Part shown: positions 41,389 to 50,236 of the stretch, piece after piece
Layout of the letters: the number at the start of each line of letters is the position of its first letter
Position numbering within the stretch: the first letter of the stretch is position 1
Assembly: GCF_000717645.1 (NCBI RefSeq)
Contig: NZ_JNZZ01000003.1
Coordinates: forward strand, 62,001-126,000
Source: Streptomyces californicus
Lineage (GTDB): Bacteria; Actinomycetota; Actinomycetes; Streptomycetales; Streptomycetaceae
DNA length: 64,000 bases
Direction of reading: 5' to 3'
Made by a program: the position numbers and the translations under genes
The notes under the pieces: generated by a model
What the model was told of the DNA's origin: nothing
The model's database searches: none
What the model saw: only the letters and a program-made list of their open reading frames with translations

Positions 41389-41591
41389 GGGACACCTCAC
41401 GGGGCGGTTCGGGCAGGGGGGCTCCCAGCTTAGGGCGTGTCCGGCCCCTCCCGGGCGTCGGATGCTCCGGCCCGGCAGCGGAGTGAGTTAGCGGAAAATC
41501 GCAACAACTTCGCGCTGGACCGTGCCTTTGGCACGTGTCAGACGTTGGTGCCAGTGGGGGAAACGCGTCGGCCGCGAGGAGGCAATAGGCG

Positions 41592-42668
41592 ATGCGCATC
41601 GGAACGTTCGTTCTGGCAGCCCAGTTCCCGGGACAGGGGCCCGCCGAGGCCCTGCACCGGGCCGTACGGTCCACGGAGGCCGCGGAGGAGAGCGGGCTCG
41701 ACTCGGCCTGGCTGGCCGAGCACCATTTCGTGCCGTACGGGGTCTGCCCGTCCGCCACGACGCTGGCCGCGCTGCTGCTGGGCCGCACCCGCAGAATCCG
41801 GGTCGGCACGGCGGTCAGCGTGCTGCCAAGCCACCACCCGGTCGCCCTCGCCGAGCAGGCGGCGCTGCTGCACCTGACCAGTGGCGGGCGGTTCTCGCTC
41901 GGGGTGGGCCGGGGCGGTCCGTGGGTGGACCTGGAGGTGTTCGGCGGCGGTCTCGACGCGTACGAGAACGGCTTCCCCGAGGCACTGGGGCTGGTGCTCG
42001 ACTGGCTGCGGAAGCCGCGCGTCGCGGGGCGCGGCGAGCGGTTCGGCTTCCGTGAGGTGGCGGTCGTGCCACGCGCGGACGAGCTGCTGGAGGGCCCGGG
42101 GAGCGCCCCGGCGCCGGGTACGGCCGGCCTCGGCTCCACGGTGCCGCCCGGGCCCGAGGTGGTGGTGGCGTGCACCTCTCCGAAGACCGTGCGGCTTGCG
42201 GCCGAGCAGGCGCTCCCGATGCTGCTGGGGATGCACTGCGGGGACGAGGAGAAGGCGGAGATGGTCGCGTTGTGGCGTACGGCGGCGCGCGAGGCGGGCC
42301 ACGCGCCCGAGGTGGTGGCGGGCGCCGCCCATGTGTCCGCCGGGGTGGCCCAGATCGCGGACGACACGGGGGCCGCCACGGAGACGCTGGTGAAGGCGAT
42401 GCCCGGCTGGCTGCGGCAGGGGCTGGACGCCCATGTCACGGTGGACGGCAGGCGCCGCGTGATGCGGGACCCGGTCGCGTACACGGAGCTGCTGTGCGGT
42501 CTGCACCCGGTGGGCCCGCCACGGCTGGCAGCCGACCGGCTCGCGGCGACGGCGGAGCGGACCGGGATCACGCGCTTCGCCCTCCTGATGGAGGGGTCGG
42601 GCGATCTCGCGGCGACCGAGGAGAACGTCCGGCGGCTGGGCGCGGACGTGCTGCCGCTGCTCACCTGA
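41592..42668 (+). CDS. LLM-class flavin-dependent oxidoreductase
   Basis: A 358-residue TIM-barrel flavoenzyme of the bacterial luciferase family: IGTFVLAAQFPGQGPAEAL, ESGLDSAWLAEHHF, RIRVGTAVSVLPSHHPVALAEQAA and GGRFSLGVGRGGPW. It would use reduced FMN (or F420) to oxidise an unknown substrate; it matches genes annotated alkanal monooxygenase-like. ATG 41592 has GAGGAGG 9 nt upstream. A CGTGCC-TTT-GGCACG hairpin lies at 41521-41535 in its leader. Convergent with the SCO5389-family gene. Confidence 0.88.
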   Translation: MRIGTFVLAAQFPGQGPAEALHRAVRSTEAAEESGLDSAWLAEHHFVPYGVCPSATTLAALLLGRTRRIRVGTAVSVLPSHHPVALAEQAALLHLTSGGRFSLGVGRGGPWVDLEVFGGGLDAYENGFPEALGLVLDWLRKPRVAGRGERFGFREVAVVPRADELLEGPGSAPAPGTAGLGSTVPPGPEVVVACTSPKTVRLAAEQALPMLLGMHCGDEEKAEMVALWRTAAREAGHAPEVVAGAAHVSAGVAQIADDTGAATETLVKAMPGWLRQGLDAHVTVDGRRRVMRDPVAYTELLCGLHPVGPPRLAADRLAATAERTGITRFALLMEGSGDLAATEENVRRLGADVLPLLT

Positions 42669-42795
42669 CCCGTGCGGGCCGGGGTGTGTTCGCGGACGCC
42701 CGTGGGCGCCGGTGGGACAGGTGGTGCGGTGGTACAGGGGCTGCCGCCCCGGAGCCAGTTGCACCTCCCGCGGCCCGGGACGGCAGCGAGAGCGT

Positions 42796-43188
42796 TCAGC
42801 AGTCCCGTAGTTCGGGCGACTGGTTGAGCAACTGGCCCCTCACCGAGGTGAACTTGGCCAGTCGGTCGTCGACCGAGGCGTCCAGCGGGAACACCGCGAC
42901 GCGGTGGCAGTTCTGGAATGCGAGGCGCACTCCGAAGTGCCGCTGCAGCGCGCCGCGTATCGCGTCACTCGCGAGCGCGCGCAGCAGCTGACCACGAGCC
43001 TGCTCGTTCGGCGGCGGCGTCTGGTTGTCGGCGAACTCCCCGCCGTCGACCTTCAGCTGAGCCACCAACGAGCTGATCATCTCCCATGCGAAGGGCAGGG
43101 AGGTCCGGACGCAGTCGACGAAGTCGGCTTCGTCGACCTCGCCTCGCTCGGCCTGTTCCAACAGAGCCGGTGAGACGTCGAGCGACAT
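42796..43188 (-). CDS. SCO5389 family protein
   Basis: A 130-residue soluble protein beginning MSLDVSPALLEQAERGEVDEADFVDCVRTSLPFAWEMISS, a conserved actinobacterial family of unknown function named for SCO5389. ATG 43188 has GGAG 6 nt upstream. Divergent from nucS and syntenic with the S. coelicolor order, so a housekeeping role is likely. Confidence 0.85.
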   Translation of the reverse strand: MSLDVSPALLEQAERGEVDEADFVDCVRTSLPFAWEMISSLVAQLKVDGGEFADNQTPPPNEQARGQLLRALASDAIRGALQRHFGVRLAFQNCHRVAVFPLDASVDDRLAKFTSVRGQLLNQSPELRDC

Positions 43189-43444
43189 GGGTTCTCCTCT
43201 CGCGACCCCGGACGGTGACCGGGGCCTTACGGGCAGGGAAGGGGGCGACGACGCAGCGTGCACGGGCGGCGACCTCCAGCTTCCACGGTAAGCGCGCAGT
43301 CGGGGCCGCACCAGGAGAACGGGAACACAACCGGCCAAAAACGAAGGGGCGCAAAGAGGGGCAAGCCCGCTCCGCCGACGCGCGCCGGGGGCCGAGTGAC
43401 GGGGGCGACGGATGGGGAAATCGCGTCCGGCCCCCGGAGTCGAG

Positions 43445-43450
43445 TAGCGT
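43445..43450 (+). promoter_or_regulatory. Candidate nucS -10 box close to the start codon
   Basis: TAGCGT ends 8 nt before the nucS ATG, and no ribosome site is visible. A leaderless or near-leaderless transcript is plausible. Confidence 0.45.
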
Positions 43451-43458
43451 TGCCGACC

Positions 43459-44130
43459 ATGCGTCTCGTCATCGCCCGTTGCTCCGTGGACTACGCGGGC
43501 CGGCTCACAGCACACCTGCCCTCCGCGCCCCGCCTGATCCTGGTGAAGGCGGACGGAAGCGTCTCCATCCACGCCGACGACCGGGCGTACAAACCGCTCA
43601 ACTGGATGTCCCCGCCGTGCACCCTCAAGGAGGGCGTCGACGGCGAGGAGGGCGTCTGGACCGTGGTGAACAAGGCGGGCGAAAAACTGATCATCACGAT
43701 GGAGGAAGTCCTCCACGACTCCTCGTACGAGCTGGGCGTCGACCCCGGGCTCATCAAGGACGGCGTGGAAGCGCACCTCCAGGAGCTGCTCGCGGACCGG
43801 ATCGAGATCCTGGGCGAGGGCCACACCCTGATCCGCCGCGAATACCCCACCGCGATCGGGCCGGTGGACATCCTGTGCCGGGACGCCGAGGGGAGGACCG
43901 TGGCCGTGGAGTTGAAGCGGCGCGGCGACATCGACGGCGTGGAGCAGCTGACGCGCTATCTGGAGCTGCTGAACCGCGACCCGCACCTCGCGCCGGTGCG
44001 GGGCGTCTTCGCCGCGCAGGAGATCAAGCCGCAGGCCCGGGTGCTGGCGACGGACCGCGGGATCGGCTGCCTGGTCCTGGACTACGACGCGATGCGCGGC
44101 ATCGAGGACGACAAGCTGCGGCTGTTCTGA
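43459..44130 (+). CDS. nucS: Mismatch-specific endonuclease NucS/EndoMS
   Basis: A 223-residue endonuclease with the N-terminal DNA-binding domain ([34 protein letters not shown]) and the C-terminal RecB-like nuclease core: [18 protein letters not shown] with the catalytic Asp, Glu and Lys, then [15 protein letters not shown]. It cleaves DNA at mismatches and provides mismatch repair in actinobacteria that lack MutS/MutL. The last residues, DKLRLF, resemble the clamp-binding tail of the family. Convergent with the membrane-anchored ATPase; the gap holds a 38-bp palindrome. Confidence 0.93.
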   Translation: MRLVIARCSVDYAGRLTAHLPSAPRLILVKADGSVSIHADDRAYKPLNWMSPPCTLKEGVDGEEGVWTVVNKAGEKLIITMEEVLHDSSYELGVDPGLIKDGVEAHLQELLADRIEILGEGHTLIRREYPTAIGPVDILCRDAEGRTVAVELKRRGDIDGVEQLTRYLELLNRDPHLAPVRGVFAAQEIKPQARVLATDRGIGCLVLDYDAMRGIEDDKLRLF

Positions 44131-44170
44131 CCGCCCGTCCGGCGCGGAAGGCACATCCGGCGCCGGACGC

Positions 44171-44208
44171 ACGGAAGCCGGGTACCCCGCGGGGTACCCG
44201 GCTTCCGT
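44171..44208. terminator. 38-bp perfect palindrome, bidirectional terminator
   Basis: Two exact 19-nt complementary halves with no spacer (44171-44189 and 44190-44208) between the convergent nucS and ATPase genes. As RNA it forms a long stem with a 4-nt loop. Confidence 0.85.
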
Positions 44209-44211
44209 GTG

Positions 44212-46746
44212 TCAGACCGCGGTCTCGGTGGGGTCGCCGCTCTCCGCGGGGGCGTCGGCGCTCGCGCTCGTACCGGCCGACTCCACGGGCGCGCCGGTCT
44301 GCTCCACGGGCCCACTGGCCGAGGAGGAGTTCTGGGGCGGCGGCGGGGCCGGGGTGTCGTCGGTGGGCGTCGGGTCGGGCGACTCGCCGTCCGAGTCGGT
44401 CGGCGAGGGGCTCGGGCTCTCGCTCTCGGTCTCGGTGGGACGGGGCGAGGTCCTGGTCGGCGTGGGCTCTCCCGGGGAGCTGCTTCCGCCGTCCGTCGGC
44501 TCGTCCGTCCCCGGGGTGGTCCCGTCCGACGCGGACGCGCTCGGGGAGGGCGAGCCGGAGGTGGTGGGGCTCGCGGACTCCGAGGCGCTCGGGGTCGCGG
44601 ACGTCTCGCCTCCGGTGGTCTCCCCGGCCGGGGCCGAGCCCTCGTCCGGCTCCTCCGCGGGCTGCCCGTCGTCGGTGGGGTCGTCGGTGGTGGTCTGCTC
44701 GGTGGTGGCGTTGCGGCTGTCGGGTTCGTCGCCGTCGCCCGCGGTGACGCCGAGCGTGACGACCGTGCCGAGCACCGCGATCAGCAGCGCGCCCGCGCCC
44801 GCGGCGGCCAGGTTGCGCCGGGCGCCGCCCAGGAGGGCTCCGCCGGAGCGCTTGCGCGCGGCGGGCCGGGCCGGCTGCGGGGCGATGACGGTGGGCTGCT
44901 GCTCCGTGGTGTCGCGGAGGAACAGCGGCGGGCCCGCGATCCCGGCGGGCGGGGTGGCGGGTCCGTCCTGGCGTACGACGGGCACCTCGTCGCCCGGGGC
45001 GGTGCGGACCGGCGGGCCGAAGTCGCCGGAGCGGTCCGCGACCAGGGCGAGCGCTCGGCGCCCGGCCACGGCCCCGGACTTGTCGGCGAGCACGCCGCGC
45101 ATCCCGATCGAGGTCTCCAGCTCGGTCCGGGCCCGGTCGGGGTTGCCCGTGCAGAGGGCGAGGACGCCCAACTCGTGGTGGAAGTACGCCTCCTCGGCGA
45201 CCTCACCGGCGATCCTGGCGGCCTCCTGGCCCATCCTGAGGGCCCGTTCCCAGGCCCCCCAGCCCAGTCCCGCGGCGAAGGCCGGGGAGGCGCTGCGGGC
45301 CAGCAGGACGGCCGCGCTGACCGCTCCGGCCTCCTCCCCCGGGACCAGCCGGGCGAGCGCGGCCACGATGGCGTCCGCCTCGGCGACGGCCCGCTGCGGG
45401 GTGACCGAGGGGTGCGAGGTCCACCAGGCGTAGTGCTGCGCGGCGGTACGGGCGTGGGCGGCGGCGTCGTCCTCGTAGCCGCCCGCCACCAGTTGGGCGA
45501 GGGTTCCGGCGGCGAGGCGGTAGCGGGGGCCGGCCGGGGAGAGCAGACCGCAGTTCGCGAGCTCGCCGAGCGCGGCGTCCGCGTGGGTGTCGCCCACGAG
45601 GGCCGGCAGATGGGCCTGGTGGGGCACCTCGCCGCCGAGGGCGACCGCGAAGCGCAGGGTGGCGCGGGCCGCCTCGCTGAGCCGGGAGGCGAGCAGCAGG
45701 GCGGGCGCGGCGCCTTCGCCGAGGCTCGGCAGGGGGACGTCGGCGCCGTCCGCGGCGGGCATCGCGGCGGCCGGCGGAGCGTCGTCCGGGCGTGGCTGGA
45801 AGTAGTCGGTGTCGTCGAAGGCGTCGGGGCCCGCGTTCAGCCGGTCGCGCTGGACGAGGAGGGAACCGGCCTGGACGAAGCGGAGCGGCAGGCCCTCGGA
45901 CTCGAACCAGAGGTCGCCCGCCCAGTTCCGCTCCTCCTCGGTGAGGGGGCGCTCGACGACCTGTTCCAGCAGGGACAGCGAGGCGCCGCGGCCGAGCCCG
46001 GCGAGGAGCACCTCCTCCAGGTGGGCGTCGACGCCGGGGGCCGCCGCGTCGGAGGCGGCGGCGAGGAGGAAGGCGCACTCGGGGGTGGCGGTGAGGAGTT
46101 CGTCGAGGGCGGCCCCGCCGATCTCCAGGTCGTCGACGGTGACGACGGCGCCGATCGACCGGACGTGCGCGAGGAGTTCGTCGCGGTCGGGGCGGTGGCC
46201 CGGGGCCTTGTACACGGTGTCGAAGAGGGCGTGCAGCAGGTCGGTGGCGGTGCGGCCGCGGCCGTTGAGGCGGACCACCCCGTCGGGGGCCAGGTCCGCG
46301 CAGTCGGCTGCGACGGCGTCCAGCAGGGCGGTGCGGCCGGAGCCGGGCTGCCCGGTGAGGCGGACGCTGCGGCCGCGCGCCAGCATTCGGACCAGGCGCT
46401 CGCGCTCCTCCTCGCGCTCCAGGAGGGGCGGCTGGGGGGCGGGCGGGCCGGCGGGGACGGGGGGTGCGCCGGCGCGTTCGTGGTCGGCGCGCTCGGCGGG
46501 GGTGCGGCGGACGGGGGCGGCGGGCCCGGAGCCCGGCGGCACGGCCTCGACCTCGCTGCCGTCCACGGGGTTGACCGTGAGCAGCAGGTCGCCGACGGTC
46601 AGCTGGACGACGCGGACCTGCTGCGGCGTCACCGGCCCGAAGGCGGGGCCGTCGGCGTCGCGGCCCGGCCTGCGCCGGCCGCTCTCGCCGCCCGGGCCCT
46701 CATGGCCCTGCCCGTACTCCTCGGCATCCCGGTGTGTCGGGTCCAT
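44212..46746 (-). CDS. Membrane-anchored AAA/STAND-like ATPase with Ser/Thr/Pro tail
   Basis: An 844-residue protein. Residues about 25-110 are Pro/Ala-rich with VRVVQLTVGDLLLTVNPVDGSEVE. A P-loop follows near residues 130-140 (GQPGSGRTALLDA) with Walker B-like VVTVDDLEIGG, then helical repeats (LEEVLLAGLG, GNPDRARTELETS), a single transmembrane helix about 660-685 (AGAGALLIAVLGTVVTLGVTAG), and a C-terminal extracytoplasmic tail of about 155 residues rich in Ser, Thr, Pro, Asp and Glu with STPTP-style repeats. ATG 46746 has GGGGGA upstream. It resembles the ATP-binding protein beside the STAS gene in S. coelicolor. A sensing or signalling role is inferred; function unknown. Confidence 0.75.
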   Translation of the reverse strand: MDPTHRDAEEYGQGHEGPGGESGRRRPGRDADGPAFGPVTPQQVRVVQLTVGDLLLTVNPVDGSEVEAVPPGSGPAAPVRRTPAERADHERAGAPPVPAGPPAPQPPLLEREEERERLVRMLARGRSVRLTGQPGSGRTALLDAVAADCADLAPDGVVRLNGRGRTATDLLHALFDTVYKAPGHRPDRDELLAHVRSIGAVVTVDDLEIGGAALDELLTATPECAFLLAAASDAAAPGVDAHLEEVLLAGLGRGASLSLLEQVVERPLTEEERNWAGDLWFESEGLPLRFVQAGSLLVQRDRLNAGPDAFDDTDYFQPRPDDAPPAAAMPAADGADVPLPSLGEGAAPALLLASRLSEAARATLRFAVALGGEVPHQAHLPALVGDTHADAALGELANCGLLSPAGPRYRLAAGTLAQLVAGGYEDDAAAHARTAAQHYAWWTSHPSVTPQRAVAEADAIVAALARLVPGEEAGAVSAAVLLARSASPAFAAGLGWGAWERALRMGQEAARIAGEVAEEAYFHHELGVLALCTGNPDRARTELETSIGMRGVLADKSGAVAGRRALALVADRSGDFGPPVRTAPGDEVPVVRQDGPATPPAGIAGPPLFLRDTTEQQPTVIAPQPARPAARKRSGGALLGGARRNLAAAGAGALLIAVLGTVVTLGVTAGDGDEPDSRNATTEQTTTDDPTDDGQPAEEPDEGSAPAGETTGGETSATPSASESASPTTSGSPSPSASASDGTTPGTDEPTDGGSSSPGEPTPTRTSPRPTETESESPSPSPTDSDGESPDPTPTDDTPAPPPPQNSSSASGPVEQTGAPVESAGTSASADAPAESGDPTETAV

Positions 46747-47019
46747 AGCAAAGTCCCCCAGACGCGTCGTGCGTGGTCGCCCCTCCCGGCCTCTCACGCG
46801 CCCCGCTGTCGCTTCCGGTCCGGTGTCCGGCCATGGGTTCGGTGCATACAGGCGGACGGCCGAACCCTAGACCTTGGCACAGTATCCCTGAGCCGCCGGG
46901 GTGCCATGCCGTCCGGGACGTCACGTTCCGGTGAGGATTGCGTGACTTCTCACGCCGCGTACGGTCCGCCCGGCGGGAAGTGCGGGACAGCCCTTGGGCC
47001 CCGGCAGGGCGCCTCGTCC

Positions 47020-47343
47020 TCAGACGCGCGGCAGCGAATCGGCGGCGATACCGCCCTCGATGGCCAGGATGCGGTGCAGCCGCGTGGCCACCAGGAGGCG
47101 CTGCATCTGCGGCGGCACACCGCGCAGCACGAGACGGCGGCCGGCCCGCCCGGCCCTGCGGTGGGCCCCCATGATGACGCCCAGGCCGGTGGCGTCCCAG
47201 GAATCCAGCTCGGTCAGGTCCAGCACGAGATCGCCGACGCCGTCGTCCACGGCCGAGTGCAGGACCGTACGGGCGTCCGCCGCGCTTCGGACGTCGAGGC
47301 GGCCCCCGACGACCAGCTCGGCGTGGTCGCCCCTGATGTGCAT
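47020..47343 (-). CDS. STAS-domain anti-sigma factor antagonist
   Basis: A 107-residue STAS protein: MHIRGDHAELVVGGRLDVRSAADARTVL, LVLDLTELDSWDATGLGVIMGAHR and RRLVLRGVPPQMQRLLVATRLHRIL. In SpoIIAA/RsbV proteins the phosphorylated residue is the Ser of D-S-S-G; here the motif is DATGLG, so a Thr would be the acceptor. ATG 47343 has GGAG 7 nt upstream. It should bind an anti-sigma factor kinase and release a sigma factor. A doubled inverted repeat lies 49-93 nt upstream. Which sigma factor is involved is unknown. Confidence 0.87.
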   Translation of the reverse strand: MHIRGDHAELVVGGRLDVRSAADARTVLHSAVDDGVGDLVLDLTELDSWDATGLGVIMGAHRRAGRAGRRLVLRGVPPQMQRLLVATRLHRILAIEGGIAADSLPRV

Positions 47344-47710
47344 ATGCGCTCCCCGGTGATGCTCCGTAGGTGGTCCGTCTGTCGAATGGGTCCGCACGGG
47401 CGTGCGGTCCGTGATGCGGTCCGCACAGGCGTGCGGTGGTGCGGTGGTGCGGTCCGCCCGGCCGTCCGGTCCGCGCGGTGGTGCGGCCCGCTCGGCTGTT
47501 CGATCCGCGCGGTTGTTCGGTCGCCCGGCTTTTCCTCTTCCCCCACTGACTGCCGCAACGACAGGGAAGTTGCCGTCTGTAAGCGAACCGATACCGAATT
47601 CACTCGGTGGGGTGACGTCGACTGGTCGGTGACCGGTCGACGCGGGATAGGATGCCCGGCTCCCCCGGCCCGGCCCCGGGACGGAGCGGCGGGCCCGAAG
47701 GACGGTCCGG
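47344..47710. other. Non-coding region, STAS / 3-hydroxybutyryl-CoA dehydrogenase
   Basis: About 370 nt with no supported gene. It holds the two CCGCAC/GTGCGG elements, a run of degenerate GCGGTCCG and GGTGGTGCGG words (47404-47524) and a relatively AT-rich segment near 47560-47620 with ACCGATACCGAATTCACTCG. The last segment is a possible promoter region. Confidence 0.45.
47392..47436. promoter_or_regulatory. Duplicated inverted repeat CCGCAC-N4-GTGCGG
   Basis: Two copies at 47392-47407 and 47421-47436, offset by 29 bp, inside 19-nt direct repeats that differ at one position. They lie 49-93 nt upstream of the STAS start. Two palindromes spaced by about three helical turns suggest cooperative dimer binding. 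Confidence 0.55.
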
Positions 47711-48559
47711 TCAGTACGTGTAGAAGCCCTGCCCGCTCTTGCGTCCGATGTCACCTGCGTCGACCATCCGGCGCATCAGCTCCGGAGCGGCGAACTTCTC
47801 GTCCTGCGACTCCGTGTAGATGTTGCCCGTGGCGTGCAGCAGGATGTCGACGCCGGTGAGGTCCGCGGTGGCGAGCGGCCCCATGGCGTGGCCGAACCCC
47901 AGCTTGCAGGCGGTGTCGATGTCCTCGGCGGTCGCGACGCCCGACTCGTACAGCTTGGCGGCCTCGACGACGAGCGCGGAGATCAGGCGGGTGGTGACGA
48001 AGCCCGCGACGTCACGGTTGACGACGATGCAGGTCTTGCCGACCGACTCGGCGAACTCCCGTGCGGTGGCGAGGGTTTCGTCGCTCGTCTTGTAGCCGCG
48101 CACCAGCTCGCAGAGCTGCATCATCGGGACCGGCGAGAAGAAGTGCACGCCGACGACGCGCTCCGGGCGCTCCGTCACGGCCGCGATCTTGGTGATCGGG
48201 ATGGCGGAGGTGTTGGAGGCCAGGACGGTGTTCTCGCCGACGACCTTGTCGAGGGCGCGGAAGATCTCGTGCTTCACCTCCAGCTTCTCGAACACGGCCT
48301 CCACGACGACGTCCGCGTCGGCCACGGCGTCGAGGTCGGTGGTCGTGGTGATGCGGCCGAGCGCGGCCTCGGCGTCGGCCGCCTCCAGCTTGCCCTTGGA
48401 GACGAACTTGTCGTACGAGGCCCTGATGCCGTCGCGGCCCCGGGTCAGCGCGGCGTCGGTGACGTCCCGCAGCACCACGTCCCAGCCCGCCTGGGCGGAG
48501 ACCTGCGCGATCCCGGATCCCATGAGTCCGGCTCCGATGACGGCGAGCTTCCTGGCCAC
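47711..48559 (-). CDS. 3-hydroxybutyryl-CoA dehydrogenase
   Basis: A 282-residue NAD(P)-dependent dehydrogenase. Rossmann motif VIGAGLMGSGIAQ, SNTSAIPITKIA, catalytic His in RVVGVHFFSPVPMMQLCELVRG, and the C-terminal dimer domain (RLISALVVEAAKLYESGVA, GFGHAMGPLATADLTGVDI). It interconverts acetoacetyl-CoA and 3-hydroxybutyryl-CoA, a step linked to the thiolase and to ethylmalonyl-CoA or butyrate metabolism. GTG 48559 has AGGGG 7 nt upstream. It follows the TetR gene on the minus strand. Confidence 0.93.
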   Translation of the reverse strand: MARKLAVIGAGLMGSGIAQVSAQAGWDVVLRDVTDAALTRGRDGIRASYDKFVSKGKLEAADAEAALGRITTTTDLDAVADADVVVEAVFEKLEVKHEIFRALDKVVGENTVLASNTSAIPITKIAAVTERPERVVGVHFFSPVPMMQLCELVRGYKTSDETLATAREFAESVGKTCIVVNRDVAGFVTTRLISALVVEAAKLYESGVATAEDIDTACKLGFGHAMGPLATADLTGVDILLHATGNIYTESQDEKFAAPELMRRMVDAGDIGRKSGQGFYTY

Positions 48560-48711
48560 GTTCGCACCCCTTTGGTTTTCTGTCCGCCCGTGCGCTTGGG
48601 TTCACGGCGGTTCACACGACTCTCCGGCGGAGGTTAGTACCCGTCGGGCGCGCTGGGGCGGTGAAGAGATGCGCGTCACGTCTCAGATGACGGACATCAC
48701 ACCGGGACGCG

Positions 48712-49353
48712 TCACACGGCCGCACGCCGCGCGTAGTTGAGGACCTGTCGGCCCAGCAGCCCCTCGATCTCGTCGAGGACGCCCAGGGCGTCGTGGGAGA
48801 CGTCGACGGCCTTGCGGCCCTTCATCATCTCCTGGCTCACGTAGCCGACGAGCGCGCTCTCGATCCACGCGATCTGGCCGCCGACGAGGAGCGGCAGCGG
48901 GTCGTCCTCGCCCGCTCCGGTGTCCTCGCGCAGGGTGGCCACGACGCTCTGGAGGACCTCCTGCTGGAGGTACCAGAGGCGGGCCTTGAGGGTGGGGGCG
49001 TCCTCGATGACCCGCATGAAGTCGGCGAAGCCGTCCATGAGTCCGAACTCCGGGGAGACGGAGACGACGGCGGCGCGGATCTCGCGCAGGACGGCCTCGG
49101 CGGCGGACTCGCCCGGGTCGCGGGCGCGTACGTACCGGGCGACGCGCTGGGTGACGTCCTTCATCCGGTCGAGGAAGAGGTCCTCCTTGGCCGGGAAGTA
49201 GTTGTAGACGGTGTTGACGGAGACGTCGGCCAGTTCCGCGACGTCGGCCACGGTCACCGTCACGAAGCCGTGTTCGAGGAAGAGCCCGGTCGCCATGTCG
49301 GAGATGCGCTGCTTGACCTGGCGCTTCTTGCGTTCCCTCAGTCCCTCGGCCAT
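48712..49353 (-). CDS. TetR family regulator
   Basis: A 213-residue regulator: basic start MAEGLRERKKRQVKQRISDM, helix-turn-helix TVADVAELADVSVNTVYNYFPAKEDLF, and a helical C-terminal domain. Divergent from the ABC exporter at 49444 over a 90-bp AT-rich gap, so it likely represses that exporter and itself; the downstream dehydrogenase may be co-transcribed. Ligand unknown. Confidence 0.9.
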   Translation of the reverse strand: MAEGLRERKKRQVKQRISDMATGLFLEHGFVTVTVADVAELADVSVNTVYNYFPAKEDLFLDRMKDVTQRVARYVRARDPGESAAEAVLREIRAAVVSVSPEFGLMDGFADFMRVIEDAPTLKARLWYLQQEVLQSVVATLREDTGAGEDDPLPLLVGGQIAWIESALVGYVSQEMMKGRKAVDVSHDALGVLDEIEGLLGRQVLNYARRAAV

Positions 49354-49443
49354 GCCTCCATCGTAGGACCCGCCCCGCGATCATGGAGTCTCACGAATTT
49401 TGGATTCATTGCATTTTTGCGCTCACCCTGTTTTTCTGGGTTC
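49354..49443. promoter_or_regulatory. AT-rich divergent promoter region, TetR / ABC exporter
   Basis: A 90-bp gap with runs of T and A unlike its flanks. It contains GAAT-TTTGG-ATTC at 49395-49407 and the repeated word TGGNTTCA. No perfect operator arms are visible, but both genes start here and it is the likely TetR target. The exporter start lacks a good ribosome site. Confidence 0.4.
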
Positions 49444-50226
49444 ATGACCGTCATCAGCACCTCCGGCCTGGCCCGGACCTTCACCACGCCGAGCGGCCCG
49501 GTGGAAGCCGTCCGCTCCGTCGACCTGTCCATCCGGGCGGGCGAGATCGTCGGCCTCCTCGGCCCCAACGGCGCGGGCAAGACGACCACCCTGCGCATGC
49601 TCACCACGCTGCTCGCCCCGACCGGCGGCGCCGCCACCGTGGCCGGCCACGACCTGGTCGCCGACCCCGCCGCCGTCCGCGCCGTCTGCGGTTACGTCGC
49701 CCAGTCCGGCGGCGTCGACCCGTTCCTGACGGTCCGGGAGGAGCTGGTCACCCAGGGCAGGCTGTACCGGCTGAGCCGGGCGGACGCGGCCGCGCGCGCC
49801 GAGGAGCTGGCCGGCGCGCTCGGCCTCGACGGGCTGCTCGACCGCAAGGCCGTGAGCCTCTCGGGGGGCCAACGGCGTCGGCTCGACATCGCCATGGGCC
49901 TCACCCACCGGCCCACCGTGCTCTTCCTCGACGAACCCACCACGGGCCTCGACCCCGGCAGCCGTACCGACCTGTGGGAGCTGGTGCGGAGCCTGCGCGA
50001 CGACCACGGCACCACCGTCGTCCTGACCACGCACCACCTCGACGAGGCCGACGCCCTCGCGGACCGGCTGGTCCTGATCGACGGCGGCACCGTGGTCGCG
50101 GAGGGCACCCCCGCCGAACTGAAGACCCGGTACGCGGACTCCCCCGACGCCTCCCTCCAGGACGCGTTCCTCGCCGCCACCGGACGCCCCGCCACCCCCG
50201 CCGAACCCGCCCCCGCAGCCGTATAG
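49444..50226 (+). CDS. ABC exporter ATP-binding protein (DrrA-like)
   Basis: A 260-residue ATPase: Walker A GPNGAGKTT, Q-loop YVAQSGGVDPFLTVRE, canonical signature LSGGQRRRLDIAMGL, Walker B VLFLDEPTTGLDPG, H-loop TTHHLDEADALADR. It is the DrrA type that pairs with an ABC-2 permease to export drugs. The permease starts 10 nt after its stop. Divergent from a TetR gene. Confidence 0.93.
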   Translation: MTVISTSGLARTFTTPSGPVEAVRSVDLSIRAGEIVGLLGPNGAGKTTTLRMLTTLLAPTGGAATVAGHDLVADPAAVRAVCGYVAQSGGVDPFLTVREELVTQGRLYRLSRADAAARAEELAGALGLDGLLDRKAVSLSGGQRRRLDIAMGLTHRPTVLFLDEPTTGLDPGSRTDLWELVRSLRDDHGTTVVLTTHHLDEADALADRLVLIDGGTVVAEGTPAELKTRYADSPDASLQDAFLAATGRPATPAEPAPAAV

Positions 50227-50236
50227 GACCCCGACC

